A stretch of 64,000 bases of DNA, from the NCBI GenBank assembly GCA_963790245.1, contig CAWBNP010000002.1, positions 558,001-622,000 on the forward strand, given 5' to 3'. Both the position numbers and the translations under genes were made by a program. Positions 1-7,239 of the stretch are shown here, in pieces (the stretch's first letter is position 1; each line of letters starts with the position of its first letter). The notes under the pieces were generated by a model. The model saw nothing but the letters and a program-made list of their open reading frames with translations, was not told the DNA's origin and did not search any database. This stretch comes from JACCVG01 sp963790245. Lineage in GTDB: Bacteria; Actinomycetota; Thermoleophilia; Solirubrobacterales; Thermoleophilaceae.

Positions 1-162
1 CTCCTGAATCTCATCGAACGCGTCGGGCGGGAAGATCGTGATGCAGCGGTCGACGCCGCGCGATACGACGAGGCCGTCGGCAAGTTGGGCGCGGAACTTG
101 GGTGGCAAGTTGACCCGGTTCTTCGCGTCCAGCGAGTAGTCGTACTGACCCCTGAAAGCCAC
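1..162 (-). CDS. mraZ: Transcriptional regulator MraZ, N-terminal part (cut by window edge)
   Basis: Read on the minus strand from a GTG at 162, the first 54 residues include YDYSLDAKNRVNLPPKF and an FPPDAF motif. These match the first AbrB-like repeat of MraZ, the DNA-binding regulator that heads the division and cell-wall (dcw) cluster. The family is about 140-150 aa, so the C-terminal repeat and the rest of the dcw cluster lie beyond position 1. The GTG start is chosen because the family begins with M-F-x-G-x-Y. The purine-rich GGGAGGAG at 180-187 is 17 nt upstream, too far for a normal ribosome binding site. MraZ usually represses its own promoter, and its expected binding repeats are present at 263-287. 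Confidence 0.9.
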   Translation of the reverse strand, partial: MAFRGQYDYSLDAKNRVNLPPKFRAQLADGLVVSRGVDRCITIFPPDAFDEIQE

Positions 163-179
163 GTTGATCGGAGCTCTCT

Positions 180-244
180 CTCCTCCCGTGGACAATGAAA
201 ACTCAACCGGGGTGGTGGAGTGGGAGGAGCCCCACCACCCCGGT
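180..244 (-). promoter_or_regulatory. mraZ leader: strong hairpin whose loop is complementary to the purine-rich ribosome-binding region
   Basis: Positions 206-218 and 232-244 form a perfect 13-bp inverted repeat (ACCGGGGTGGTGG) with a 13-nt loop. In the mraZ sense the hairpin is followed by TGAGTTTTC, a weak T tract. The loop contains CTCCTCCC, an exact 8-nt complement of GGGAGGAG at 187-180. The hairpin lies between the operator and the mraZ start. It could be an attenuator, a pseudoknot hiding the Shine-Dalgarno region, or simply a terminator for the tad operon or for plus-strand transcription (CTTTTC follows on that side). The repeat is seen; its role is inferred. Confidence 0.5.
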
Positions 245-262
245 CTTTTCGAGAAGGCGCGG

Positions 263-287
263 CCACTATAACCCACTCACCCCCACT
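263..287 (-). promoter_or_regulatory. MraZ operator: three AGTGG repeats at 10-bp spacing, overlapping a -10 element
   Basis: On the minus strand AGTGG occurs three times with exact 10-bp period (287-283, 277-273, 267-263). The first two are AGTGGG. MraZ is known to bind TGGGN-type direct repeats separated by 5 nt upstream of its own gene, which is this geometry. A TATAGT -10-like hexamer sits between the second and third repeats, so bound MraZ would cover the promoter. A TTGTCC at about 295-290 is a possible but poorly spaced -35. Confidence 0.75.
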
Positions 288-468
288 TTTGGACAATTTC
301 CTCCACCATCCGTCCGCCGAGGGTGGTAGCCGGGGGCCTGCGGGGCTCCGATCCCTGTCCCAGAGCGGAACCAAAGCGGTGGGTCGCTGGTGGCCAGGTA
401 CTTGTCCGCGAGCCCGATTCGAACCTCCTGCTGCAAGCTCACTTGCAATCCGTCCTCGAGCTGCCCGT
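288..468. other. Intergenic stretch between the tad operon and mraZ, no gene recognised
   Basis: Short open frames exist on both strands but none has a recognisable domain or family start, and no Flp pilin (expected near tad genes) is present. A GGTTCGAATC string at about 417 resembles a tRNA T-loop, but no acceptor or anticodon stem can be built around it. Upstream control sequence for mraZ may extend here. Confidence 0.4.
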
Positions 469-1353
469 TTACAGGAGCGGCAAGCCGCCGCCGTCGGCGA
501 GCGCGACGACCAGCGCCGCGGCGATGATCAGGAGCACCGACGGCACGAGCATCAGCGCCACGACGAGCTGGATCTTCGGCGCGGCCCGAGCCGACCGCTC
601 CCGGATCTTCCGGGCGCGGGCTGCGCGGGCGTCGCGCGCCTGTGCAGCCAAGGTCGCCGCCAGTGGGGCGCCATGGATCAGCGCCCGATTCAAGGCCGCC
701 ACGAACGCGGTCACCTCGGGCTGCGGCAGCCGGCCCGATAGTCCGGTCAGTGCCGAGGACAGTGGCACGCCGAGCTCCGTGGCCGCGGCAACGGACCGGA
801 GCTCAGACGCCAGCAGGCCCGCCGAGCGCTGCGAGACCTCGGCGAGGGCCGCGCGCAGGCCGAGACCGGCCTGCACCGAGACGCGCAGCAGGTCCAGCAC
901 GGCGGGCAGTTGCGTTCTGACCTGCTCTGCCCGCGCAGCCGCCCTCCGCGCAAGGACCAGATCCGGCGCGAAGAACAGCGCCGCGGGCAAGCCGGCCAGC
1001 AGGAGCAGCCCGAGGCGGCCCGGAAGCAACGGGCCGACGATCAGGGCAGCGGCGCCGCCGGCGAGCGCAGATCCCGCCTTCAGGCCCATCAGCGAGCCGG
1101 GGTCAAGTCTTCCCCGACCGTCGCCGTCGAGACCTGCCGCGCGGATCTGAGCGGCGAGCTCTCGCGGGACCGATCGGTCGCGGCCTCCGCCGAGCACCCG
1201 CGCCAGCCGGGCCATGCGCACGACGAGCGGCGCCTTTCCGGCACGCGCTGACCGGCCTCCGCGGGCGAGAGCGATCGCCGCGGGCGCGGCCAGCATCCCG
1301 ATGCCCAGGGCCCCAAGCGCACCCGCCGCGAACGCGAGCGGTCCGGCGCTCAT
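469..1353 (-). CDS. tadC: Type II secretion system F family protein, TadC-like inner-membrane component
   Basis: 294 aa. A hydrophobic N-terminus is followed by a T2SSF domain containing LPAVLDLLRVSVQAGLGL, and hydrophobic segments at the C-terminus (VVALMLVPSVLLIIAAAL). TadC pairs with TadB as the polytopic platform on which the TadA ATPase acts to assemble Flp-type pili. Its ATG overlaps the TadB stop by 4 bp (ATGA), so the two are translationally coupled. It is the last gene of the operon that begins with the response regulator at 5450. No pilin, prepilin peptidase or TadZ follows in the window. Confidence 0.85.
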   Translation of the reverse strand: MSAGPLAFAAGALGALGIGMLAAPAAIALARGGRSARAGKAPLVVRMARLARVLGGGRDRSVPRELAAQIRAAGLDGDGRGRLDPGSLMGLKAGSALAGGAAALIVGPLLPGRLGLLLLAGLPAALFFAPDLVLARRAAARAEQVRTQLPAVLDLLRVSVQAGLGLRAALAEVSQRSAGLLASELRSVAAATELGVPLSSALTGLSGRLPQPEVTAFVAALNRALIHGAPLAATLAAQARDARAARARKIRERSARAAPKIQLVVALMLVPSVLLIIAAALVVALADGGGLPLL

Positions 1354-2207
1354 AGCCCCGCCCGGCTGAGGCGGCGAATCGAGATTGCCGCGACCACCTG
1401 CAGGACTGTCGCGACGAACAACAGCCAGACCGCGATCAGGTTCCCGAACAGCGAACCGATGAACCCCGGGCTCGCAGCCTCGGCCACGAGCGCGCCACCG
1501 AGCGGCAGCAGCACGACGAGTGTTCCTGTGAAGCGAGCCTGAGCCGTCGCCGCGCGCGCCTCACCGGCGAGCCGGGTGTTGTCCTCAAAAGCCAGTGACA
1601 ACTCCCGCAACAATCGCGCGAGATCCCCGCCCACGCGGCGCTGCATGACGATCGCTGCGGCAAGCGCATCGAACTCGTGCGTTGCGGCACGCCGCCTCAG
1701 GCCGTCGATCGTCACCTCGGTATGAGCACCAAGCGCGAGCTCTGCGCCGACCCGCTCCAGTTCAATCGCGACCGGGCCGCTGAGGCCGTGGCGCACCTGC
1801 GCAATCGCGCCTCTGACGGAATGGCCGCCGGCGATCGCGTCCGCGAGCGCGAGCGCCAAGTGAGGAGCGGCCTGCGCGAGCGCCGTGCGGTACCGCTCCC
1901 GGCGCCAGGCGAGCAGCCGCGCGACGGCGAGCGGGCCCGCCAGCGCGACGAGCAGCCCGATCAGGACGCCCCCGGCGAGCAGTCCGGCCGCGAACAGCAA
2001 CAACGATGCACCAATCAAGAGGCGCCTGCGCTCGAGCGCGCCGGGCTCGCGACCTGCGCGGCCGGCCTGGAGCATCAAGCGGAGCAGGGAAGCCAGCCGC
2101 TCGACGGGCCGCGCCGACCGGACGGCCGTCTCGGCCACCAGCGCTCCACCGAGTGCGCAAAGCCCACCCGCGAGCGCGGCGAGGAGGGCGGGATCGACTA
2201 GATCCAT
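1350..2207 (-). CDS. tadB: Type II secretion system F family protein, TadB-like inner-membrane component
   Basis: 285 aa from the ATG at 2207 (MDLVDPALLAALAGG). The frame stays open upstream, but those codons are an arginine-rich shadow of TadA, so the internal ATG is preferred; it overlaps the TadA stop by 10 bp. An N-terminal membrane helix, an FGSIAQV-type cytoplasmic T2SSF domain (AQAAPHLALALADAIAGGHS, MQRRVGGDLARLLRELS) and C-terminal membrane helices follow the TadB plan. It works with TadC and the TadA ATPase in Tad pilus assembly. Order in the operon is TadA-TadB-TadC with overlapping ends. Confidence 0.85.
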   Translation of the reverse strand: MDLVDPALLAALAGGLCALGGALVAETAVRSARPVERLASLLRLMLQAGRAGREPGALERRRLLIGASLLLFAAGLLAGGVLIGLLVALAGPLAVARLLAWRRERYRTALAQAAPHLALALADAIAGGHSVRGAIAQVRHGLSGPVAIELERVGAELALGAHTEVTIDGLRRRAATHEFDALAAAIVMQRRVGGDLARLLRELSLAFEDNTRLAGEARAATAQARFTGTLVVLLPLGGALVAEAASPGFIGSLFGNLIAVWLLFVATVLQVVAAISIRRLSRAGL

Positions 2208-3340
2208 CCGCTTTCGGCGTCGTAGCGCTCGCGCGTGCCGGCGCCGCCCGCGACGCGAACGACCTCGGCCACGTTCTGGATGCGACGCTCCCCGGTGGCG
2301 CACCGCTGCTGATGGACGACCAGGTCGATCGCCCCGACAACCTGCTCGCGCACCGCCTCGTGCGGGAGTCCCAGACCCGCCATCAACGCGAGCACCTCGA
2401 GCCGCCGCAGCGCATCGGCCGGCGAATTGGCGTGCACGGTGGTCAGCGAACCCGAGTGCCCGGTGTTCAGCGCCAGCAGCATGTCTAGCGCCTCGGCGCC
2501 CCGGACCTCGCCGACAATGATCCGATCTGGACGCATGCGGAGCGCGTTGCGGACGAGCTGGCGAATCGTCACCTCCCCCCTGCCCTCCAAGTTCGCCGGG
2601 CGCGTCTCGAGTCGAACGACGTGGCGCTGCCTGAGGCGAAGCTCGGCGGCGTCCTCGATCGTGACTATTCGCTCGCCCTCGGGAATCGCGCCCGAGATCG
2701 CGCCGAGCGTCGTCGTCTTTCCGGAGCCGGTGCCGCCCGAGACGAGGATCGCCGCGCGGCGCCGCACCGCATCGACCAAGTAGGAGCGCAGCGACTCCGG
2801 CAGCGTTCCACCCGCGACGAGATCCTCAAGCGAGAACCCGCTCGGGCGAAAGCGCCGGATCGTCAGACACGGACCTGACAGCGACAGCGGCGGGATCACG
2901 ACGTTCACGCGCGACCCGTCGGGAAGCCGGGCGTCGCAGAGCGGCGAGCCCTCATCGACGCGTCGCCCGAGCGGCGCCAGAACACCTTCGATCGCGTGCA
3001 TCAGTTCGGCGTCGCTGCCGAAGGCGGCATCGGTTCGTTCCAGCAGCCCGCCGCGCTCGACCCAGACATCGTCCGGTCCGTTGACCATCACCTCCTCGAC
3101 CTGCGGATCGGCGAGCAGGGCCTGGAGCGGCCCCAGCCCACCGGCGAGCCGCAGGATCCGGGTACCGAGCTCCTCCCTGGCCTGATCTGAGAGCGGCGCG
3201 GCCTCGGCGTCGACGAGCGCTCGAACCTCCCGGTCGATCTGTGCCGGGTCGACCGCACCCGAGCGCGCCCGGCCCACGAGTCGCTCTCGCAGCGTTCCGG
3301 CAAGCGAGTCGAGCGGATCGCCGCCGCGAATCGAGCTCAC
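2198..3340 (-). CDS. tadA: CpaF/TadA family secretion ATPase
   Basis: 380 aa. Residues 60-150 form the N-terminal domain (VEEVMVNGPDDVWVERGG) and 155-380 the RecA-like ATPase. The Walker A GGTGSGKT is at 202-209, and a GEVRGAEALDML Walker B/Asp box and the LNTGHSGSLTTVHANS His box follow. All key residues are present, so it should be an active hexameric ATPase that powers extrusion of Flp pili. The first 55 residues are a charged N-terminus without the longer extension of some CpaF proteins. The ATG overlaps the stop of the CpaB-like gene (ATGA at 3337-3340). Confidence 0.93.
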   Translation of the reverse strand: MSSIRGGDPLDSLAGTLRERLVGRARSGAVDPAQIDREVRALVDAEAAPLSDQAREELGTRILRLAGGLGPLQALLADPQVEEVMVNGPDDVWVERGGLLERTDAAFGSDAELMHAIEGVLAPLGRRVDEGSPLCDARLPDGSRVNVVIPPLSLSGPCLTIRRFRPSGFSLEDLVAGGTLPESLRSYLVDAVRRRAAILVSGGTGSGKTTTLGAISGAIPEGERIVTIEDAAELRLRQRHVVRLETRPANLEGRGEVTIRQLVRNALRMRPDRIIVGEVRGAEALDMLLALNTGHSGSLTTVHANSPADALRRLEVLALMAGLGLPHEAVREQVVGAIDLVVHQQRCATGERRIQNVAEVVRVAGGAGTRERYDAESGWI

Positions 3341-4053
3341 AGCTCTGCTCCTCTGACCGTCGCTGGGCCAACCGGCCGCTCGTCGCCGGGCGGCCGCTCG
3401 ACGAGCCGCACCTCAGCCGCGAAGTTCGCGGCAGCCGTCAGCATCACCGCCTGATCGGAGTCGACGAGGAGCGTGGCCAAAGCGCTCCCGCTGCGCCGGC
3501 CGTCGAGCTCGGGCGCAGCGGCTCCTTCCGCAAGGCCGAGCAGCTCGACGCTCTCGAGCGCGACGTAGCTGCGCCCATCGGCCCCGGCTCCGATCTCCGA
3601 GCTGACGATGACGTCGACGCGCGTGCCGGGGACGGGGTCGACGAGCGTCCCAGCGGCGGCGACCGGGACCTCGATCGTACGCTGTCCGGGTTGGATCGGG
3701 GAAAACCGGTTGCCCCTGCTGCGATCGACGACGTGCGCGGTAGTGATCGCCGCACCGGCCGGGATCGCCGCCTGCACCGTCGCGCCCGCGATCTCGTCCG
3801 GAGCGGCGAACGAGTCGGGTCCGACGAACGCCGCCGGGACCTGGCGAACAGTCAGCAGCTCGCCCACCGCCCGCCGCCCGAGCTTGGTGTCAGGCTCGAT
3901 ATCGCTTGCGGCGACGACGACTGGCGTTGGCTGCCCCACCGATCGGCGCGCGGCATCGGTGCGCGCTCCGACCTCGGAGGCCGCGAGCCCGCCGCAGACC
4001 ACCGCCAGCGCGACCAGCGTCAGCCCGCGGCGACGTCGACGGGCGTCGCTCAC
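3337..4053 (-). CDS. cpaB: CpaB/RcpC-like SAF-domain pilus assembly protein
   Basis: 238 aa. One N-terminal membrane segment (LTLVALAVVCGGLAASEVG) is followed by a SAF domain (TPVVVAASDIEPDTKLGRRA and VPAGAAIT-like VQAAIPAGAAIT), then the RcpC domain (IEVPVAAAGTLVDPVPGTRV). CpaB proteins sit in the envelope and help assemble Flp pili; in Gram-positives their exact role is unclear. The gene sits between the histidine kinase and TadA with 4-bp overlaps at both ends, so it belongs to the same operon. Confidence 0.85.
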   Translation of the reverse strand: MSDARRRRRGLTLVALAVVCGGLAASEVGARTDAARRSVGQPTPVVVAASDIEPDTKLGRRAVGELLTVRQVPAAFVGPDSFAAPDEIAGATVQAAIPAGAAITTAHVVDRSRGNRFSPIQPGQRTIEVPVAAAGTLVDPVPGTRVDVIVSSEIGAGADGRSYVALESVELLGLAEGAAAPELDGRRSGSALATLLVDSDQAVMLTAAANFAAEVRLVERPPGDERPVGPATVRGAEL

Positions 4054-4724
4054 CGCCGCACAACGGGCAGATCGAACCCGACGGTGAAGGCTCCGTCGGC
4101 GCGATCAACCTGGAGTCCGGAGTCGAGCTCACGGGCAGCCCGCTCGGCGATCCGCAGGCCCCTCCCCCGGCCCGTACGCCATCGCGACCGTTCGGCGGAG
4201 ATCGGGACGACCAGCGCGTCGCGACCCTCGTCGCTGACCTCGATCCGAACGCCCGTCGGAGTCGCGCTCCCCACCACCTTGACGGTCCCCGACCCGTGCT
4301 CGAGAGCATTGCCGAGCAGGTTGGGGACGATCTCGGCGAGCCGCAGCCGGTCGGTCTCGAGGGCTAGGTCGCCGGCGCGCCAGTCGACCTCGACCGCTCG
4401 TGACGAACCCGTCGCCAACGCGTGAGCCGACGCTGACTCGCGAATCCACCGCTCGAGCGCCAGGGGCTCGCGCAACCGCGCCCGCCCACGGGACCCCGAC
4501 AAGGCTTCGGCGCCCGCCACCGCGCGATCGAGCGCGGTCCGAAGGACGCGTGCCAGCTCGGAGTGGCTTGGTTCGCGCCCGAGCGAGTCAAGCGCTAGCG
4601 AGAGCGTGCAGAGCCCGCCGCGGATCTCGTGATCGGCGCGCGCGACGGCTTCCAGGCGGCACAGGGCCGCGGCCAGCAGCCCGGCCAGCACGAGCGCGAC
4701 CATCCACCCACACGCGGCGAGCAT
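4050..4724 (-). CDS. Small membrane-anchored sensor histidine kinase of the tad operon
   Basis: 224 aa. A single N-terminal membrane helix (about 7-22) leads directly into a short histidine-kinase core with no extracellular sensor domain. H-box histidine is H32 in ADHEIRGGL, the N box is PNLLGNALEHG (N139), the G1 box is VSDEG (D165) and the G2 box is GRGRG (185-189). The G1 motif continues DEGRDA rather than DxGxG, so ATP binding may be weakened. Partner is the response regulator at 4731-5450, 6 nt upstream in the same operon. The pair is embedded with tad genes, which suggests it controls pilus production. Confidence 0.8.
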   Translation of the reverse strand: MLAACGWMVALVLAGLLAAALCRLEAVARADHEIRGGLCTLSLALDSLGREPSHSELARVLRTALDRAVAGAEALSGSRGRARLREPLALERWIRESASAHALATGSSRAVEVDWRAGDLALETDRLRLAEIVPNLLGNALEHGSGTVKVVGSATPTGVRIEVSDEGRDALVVPISAERSRWRTGRGRGLRIAERAARELDSGLQVDRADGAFTVGFDLPVVRR

Positions 4725-4730
4725 CCGGAC

Positions 4731-5450
4731 TCAGAGCCCCTCGGTGAGCCGGTAGCCGACGCCGCGAACGTTGAGCACGAACGGGCGCCCGGTTCCTGAG
4801 AGCTTCTTGCGCAGCCGGCAGGCATGCGCGTCGACCGTCCGCGTGGAGCCGATCGCCAGGTATCCCCAGACCTCGCGCAGCAGATCGGCCTTCGGATACA
4901 CGCGCGTCGGGTCGCCGGAGAGGTGATGGAGGAGCGCGAACTCCTTGACCGAGAGATGGAGCGGCTTCCCGGCCAGCCTGACCTGACGCGTCATCGGGTC
5001 GAGGGTCAACTCCCCGACCCGTACGATCCCGCGCTCGGAACGGACCGAGCAGCGGCGGAGCACCGCCCTCATGCGGCCGAGCAGTTCGTTGTACGAGAAC
5101 GGCTTGGTCACGTAATCGTCGACCCCCCGGTCGAAGCCGCGCACCCTGTCGGCTTCGCCGACGCGGCCACTGAGCACGATTACCGGCGTCGCGGGATCGA
5201 TACGGGACGCGAGACCGTCGGCGCATCGGATCGCGTCGAGGGCGTCGAGCCCGCTGCTCTGCTCGAGGTTGAGGTCGAGCAGGATGAGGTCCGGCTTTCG
5301 GACCTCGGTCTGGCGGACCGCCTCGCCGGCCGCGGTCGCCACGGCGACTGAGAAACCGTCGGCGGCGAGGTTGTCGGCGAGGAAGGCGCTCATGCGCTCG
5401 TCGTCCTCGACCAGCAGGACCGAGAAGTGTGATCGTGTCTGTTCTTGCAT
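4731..5450 (-). CDS. OmpR/PhoB-family response regulator heading the tad operon
   Basis: 239 aa from the ATG at 5450; an upstream in-frame TTG at 5492 is possible but adds 14 residues before the receiver fold. Receiver domain 8-125 has the acidic pair E15-D16-D17, phospho-acceptor D59 (LILLDLNL), S94 and K116 (VTKPF). The C-terminal winged helix (about 140-238) ends with the usual VRGVGYRL. As the first gene of the operon it is expected to bind near its own promoter; a 7-3-7 inverted repeat lies at 5520-5536. Confidence 0.9.
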   Translation of the reverse strand: MQEQTRSHFSVLLVEDDERMSAFLADNLAADGFSVAVATAAGEAVRQTEVRKPDLILLDLNLEQSSGLDALDAIRCADGLASRIDPATPVIVLSGRVGEADRVRGFDRGVDDYVTKPFSYNELLGRMRAVLRRCSVRSERGIVRVGELTLDPMTRQVRLAGKPLHLSVKEFALLHHLSGDPTRVYPKADLLREVWGYLAIGSTRTVDAHACRLRKKLSGTGRPFVLNVRGVGYRLTEGL

Positions 5451-5519
5451 GCCCCCTAAGGGACGGGCGCCGGTTTTTCGCCCCCGCGACAACTGACCGG
5501 GCGGGGTGCAGGAAGCTTT

Positions 5520-5536
5520 GCAGCGGTTGCCGCTGC
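5520..5536. promoter_or_regulatory. Perfect inverted repeat GCAGCGG-TTG-CCGCTGC in a divergent promoter region
   Basis: The 7-bp arms sit between the response regulator (minus) and the gene at 5563 (plus), and overlap the -35 region of the latter. It may be an operator, possibly for the adjacent regulator, though OmpR-type proteins more often use direct repeats. The repeat is seen; function is inferred. Confidence 0.35.
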
Positions 5537-5550
5537 GCAGGACTCGGACC

Positions 5551-5556
5551 TAGGAT
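5551..5556 (+). promoter_or_regulatory. -10 element TAGGAT for a leaderless gene
   Basis: TAGGAT ends exactly 6 nt before the GTG at 5563, so transcription should begin at or next to the start codon. TTGCCG at 5527-5532, 18 nt upstream, is a plausible -35. Confidence 0.6.
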
Positions 5557-5562
5557 GCCGAC

Positions 5563-6087
5563 GTGCCGCAGGCCTGGGAGGGCTTTTCACGAGAAGCGGC
5601 CCATAACCCAACGTTCGAGAAGGCGATGGCGACTACCAAGCGCGGCAACTACGAGTCCGGCTCAGACTACGTGCTCGAGTACGGAGAGCTCAGATTCACG
5701 TTCAACGAACGTGATTTCTCCGAGCGCGTCGAACAGGCGGCGATGAAACTCGACTTCATCGATGGCCGCCTGGGCGAGGACGAGCGCGAGGATCTGGTCA
5801 ACCTGGCCGTCAACGGCGAGGTGATCGACCCGCTCTCGCTGCTCGGAGAGCACATCCACGAGTTCTGGCGCGAGCTGTCCGGACCGGCCGACCGCTCGCT
5901 GGTTCACTGGCTGCGCCGGCTCGTGTTCCGCGGCGCGTGGCTCGATCAGCGCGTGATCGAGGGCGAGCTCGACATCGTCTTCGACGACCGAGACCAGACC
6001 TTCGGCTACGCCCAGCCGGACCGGGACTTCGAGTTGATCGAACTCTCGCCCGAACCCTCGTGGGCCCGCGTGGCCTACGCCCGCTGA
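5563..6087 (+). CDS. Conserved-looking soluble protein of unknown function
   Basis: 174 aa from a GTG 6 nt after TAGGAT; an internal ATG at 5626 is an alternative with GAGAAGG just upstream. The protein is acidic, has no signal peptide or membrane helix, and shows no domain I can name. It is mostly predicted helix in the middle (MKLDFIDGRLGEDEREDLVN) with a strand-rich C-terminus (DIVFDDRDQTFGYAQPDRDF). Codon use matches the neighbours. It is transcribed divergently from the tad operon and convergently with the Rho-like gene. No function is proposed. Confidence 0.65.
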   Translation: MPQAWEGFSREAAHNPTFEKAMATTKRGNYESGSDYVLEYGELRFTFNERDFSERVEQAAMKLDFIDGRLGEDEREDLVNLAVNGEVIDPLSLLGEHIHEFWRELSGPADRSLVHWLRRLVFRGAWLDQRVIEGELDIVFDDRDQTFGYAQPDRDFELIELSPEPSWARVAYAR

Positions 6088-6106
6088 GCCGGGCGCGGTA
6101 GCGCGC

Positions 6107-7222
6107 TCAGGTGCTGCTGAGCAGCTCGGCGTGCCAGGTGGCCGACTGCTCCGGATCGACCTCGGCGGGACCGCCGTCGGGGCCGGGGCGCAAGACGATC
6201 CAGCTCGTCGCCTGACGCTCGGCCTCGCGGCTGGTGCCCGTGGCGACAACCGTCACCGACCCTCCGGCTTCGAGCTTGCGGCCCGCGCCCAGCACGCGGC
6301 GGGCGGTTTCCGGCGCAAGCGCATCGAGCGAATCGACGATCAGAGCCGTGTGCTCGCCCTGCTCCGCCGAGCGCTTCGCCGCGTCGATCGCGGCCAGGAC
6401 CGCATCGGTCTGCTGTGAGGGTGAGTCGTCATAGGAGCCGCCCACGACCGAAACGCGTTCGCCCAGCTCCTCGCCCCACTGGGCGACCTCCTCCGGCCGC
6501 ACGCCGATCAGGGCGACCACGACGGTCAAATCCTTGTGATGCTCGGCGAGCTTGGCGGCGATCAGGCGCATGACGGCACCGGCATCGGCGCGTGCCGGGC
6601 CGCTCAGCAGGACGCGCGAGCCCCGGCCGAAGGCTGCCTGCTCGAGTCCCGCCGGGGCGAGCAAGCGCTCGGTTGCGAAACCGATCGGAAGTCCTTCGAA
6701 GCGCGGTCGGTCGGCGGCCGCCTCGGGCTCGGCGCCGTTGACCAGATGGACGCGGACCAGCGAGGGATACCGCTCAGAGCGGCGCGGTGGCCTGACCGGG
6801 CCGGAGACCTCGTCGCCGGAGCGGAGCTCACAGCGGCGGATCTGCGCGGGCGAGATGTAGATGTCCCCGGGCGACTGGGTATCGGGCTCGGCCCGCAGGA
6901 ACCCGCTCCCGTTGCCGAGCACGTCGAGCACACCCGAGCCGATCACCTGTTCCTCGTCGGAACGGTCGGCGGCCGGCTTTTCCTTGGCCTCGTCCCTGGC
7001 GGGTTCGGCGCGGCCTCGCGTGCGTGGCTTGCGCGCCCGGGCCGGCTTCTTCTCCGCGACGTCGGCAGCGGTTTGGTCGTCGCTCTCGCTTGGCGGCGAG
7101 ATCGCGTCGATCAGGTCGGCCTTGCGCATACGTCTGAACCCCTCGATGCCGAGATCGGCGGCGAGGGTGTGCAGGTCGGCGAGCGGACTCTGCTCCAGGT
7201 CAGTGCGGTTCAGGACGGCCAT
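6107..7222 (-). CDS. Rho-like paralog with a degenerate P-loop (probably ATPase-inactive)
   Basis: 371 aa. Residues 8-42 are a Rho N-terminal SAP-like domain (LADLHTLAADLGIEGFRRM), 43-92 a charged linker, and 95-160 the Rho cold-shock RNA-binding domain (GSGFLR, DIYISPAQIRRCELRSGDEV). A RecA-like domain (200-345) then follows Rho order: VRPEEV, AGRKLEAGGSVTVVAT. The P-loop position reads GPARADAGAV (208-217) and lacks the Lys and Ser/Thr of GKT. LIVDSLDAL replaces LLDSITRLAR, and the R-loop segment is missing. True Rho terminates transcription by ATP-driven RNA translocation; this protein could bind RNA or mix with Rho but probably cannot hydrolyse ATP. It is the last gene of the run, 17 nt after folP. 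Confidence 0.85.
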   Translation of the reverse strand: MAVLNRTDLEQSPLADLHTLAADLGIEGFRRMRKADLIDAISPPSESDDQTAADVAEKKPARARKPRTRGRAEPARDEAKEKPAADRSDEEQVIGSGVLDVLGNGSGFLRAEPDTQSPGDIYISPAQIRRCELRSGDEVSGPVRPPRRSERYPSLVRVHLVNGAEPEAAADRPRFEGLPIGFATERLLAPAGLEQAAFGRGSRVLLSGPARADAGAVMRLIAAKLAEHHKDLTVVVALIGVRPEEVAQWGEELGERVSVVGGSYDDSPSQQTDAVLAAIDAAKRSAEQGEHTALIVDSLDALAPETARRVLGAGRKLEAGGSVTVVATGTSREAERQATSWIVLRPGPDGGPAEVDPEQSATWHAELLSST

Positions 7223-7239
7223 CAGCGGCGGCGATCATG

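Noticed and set aside
410..450. T-loop-like GGTTCGAATC on the minus strand, suggesting a tRNA
   Set aside because: No matching acceptor, D or anticodon stems can be formed around it.
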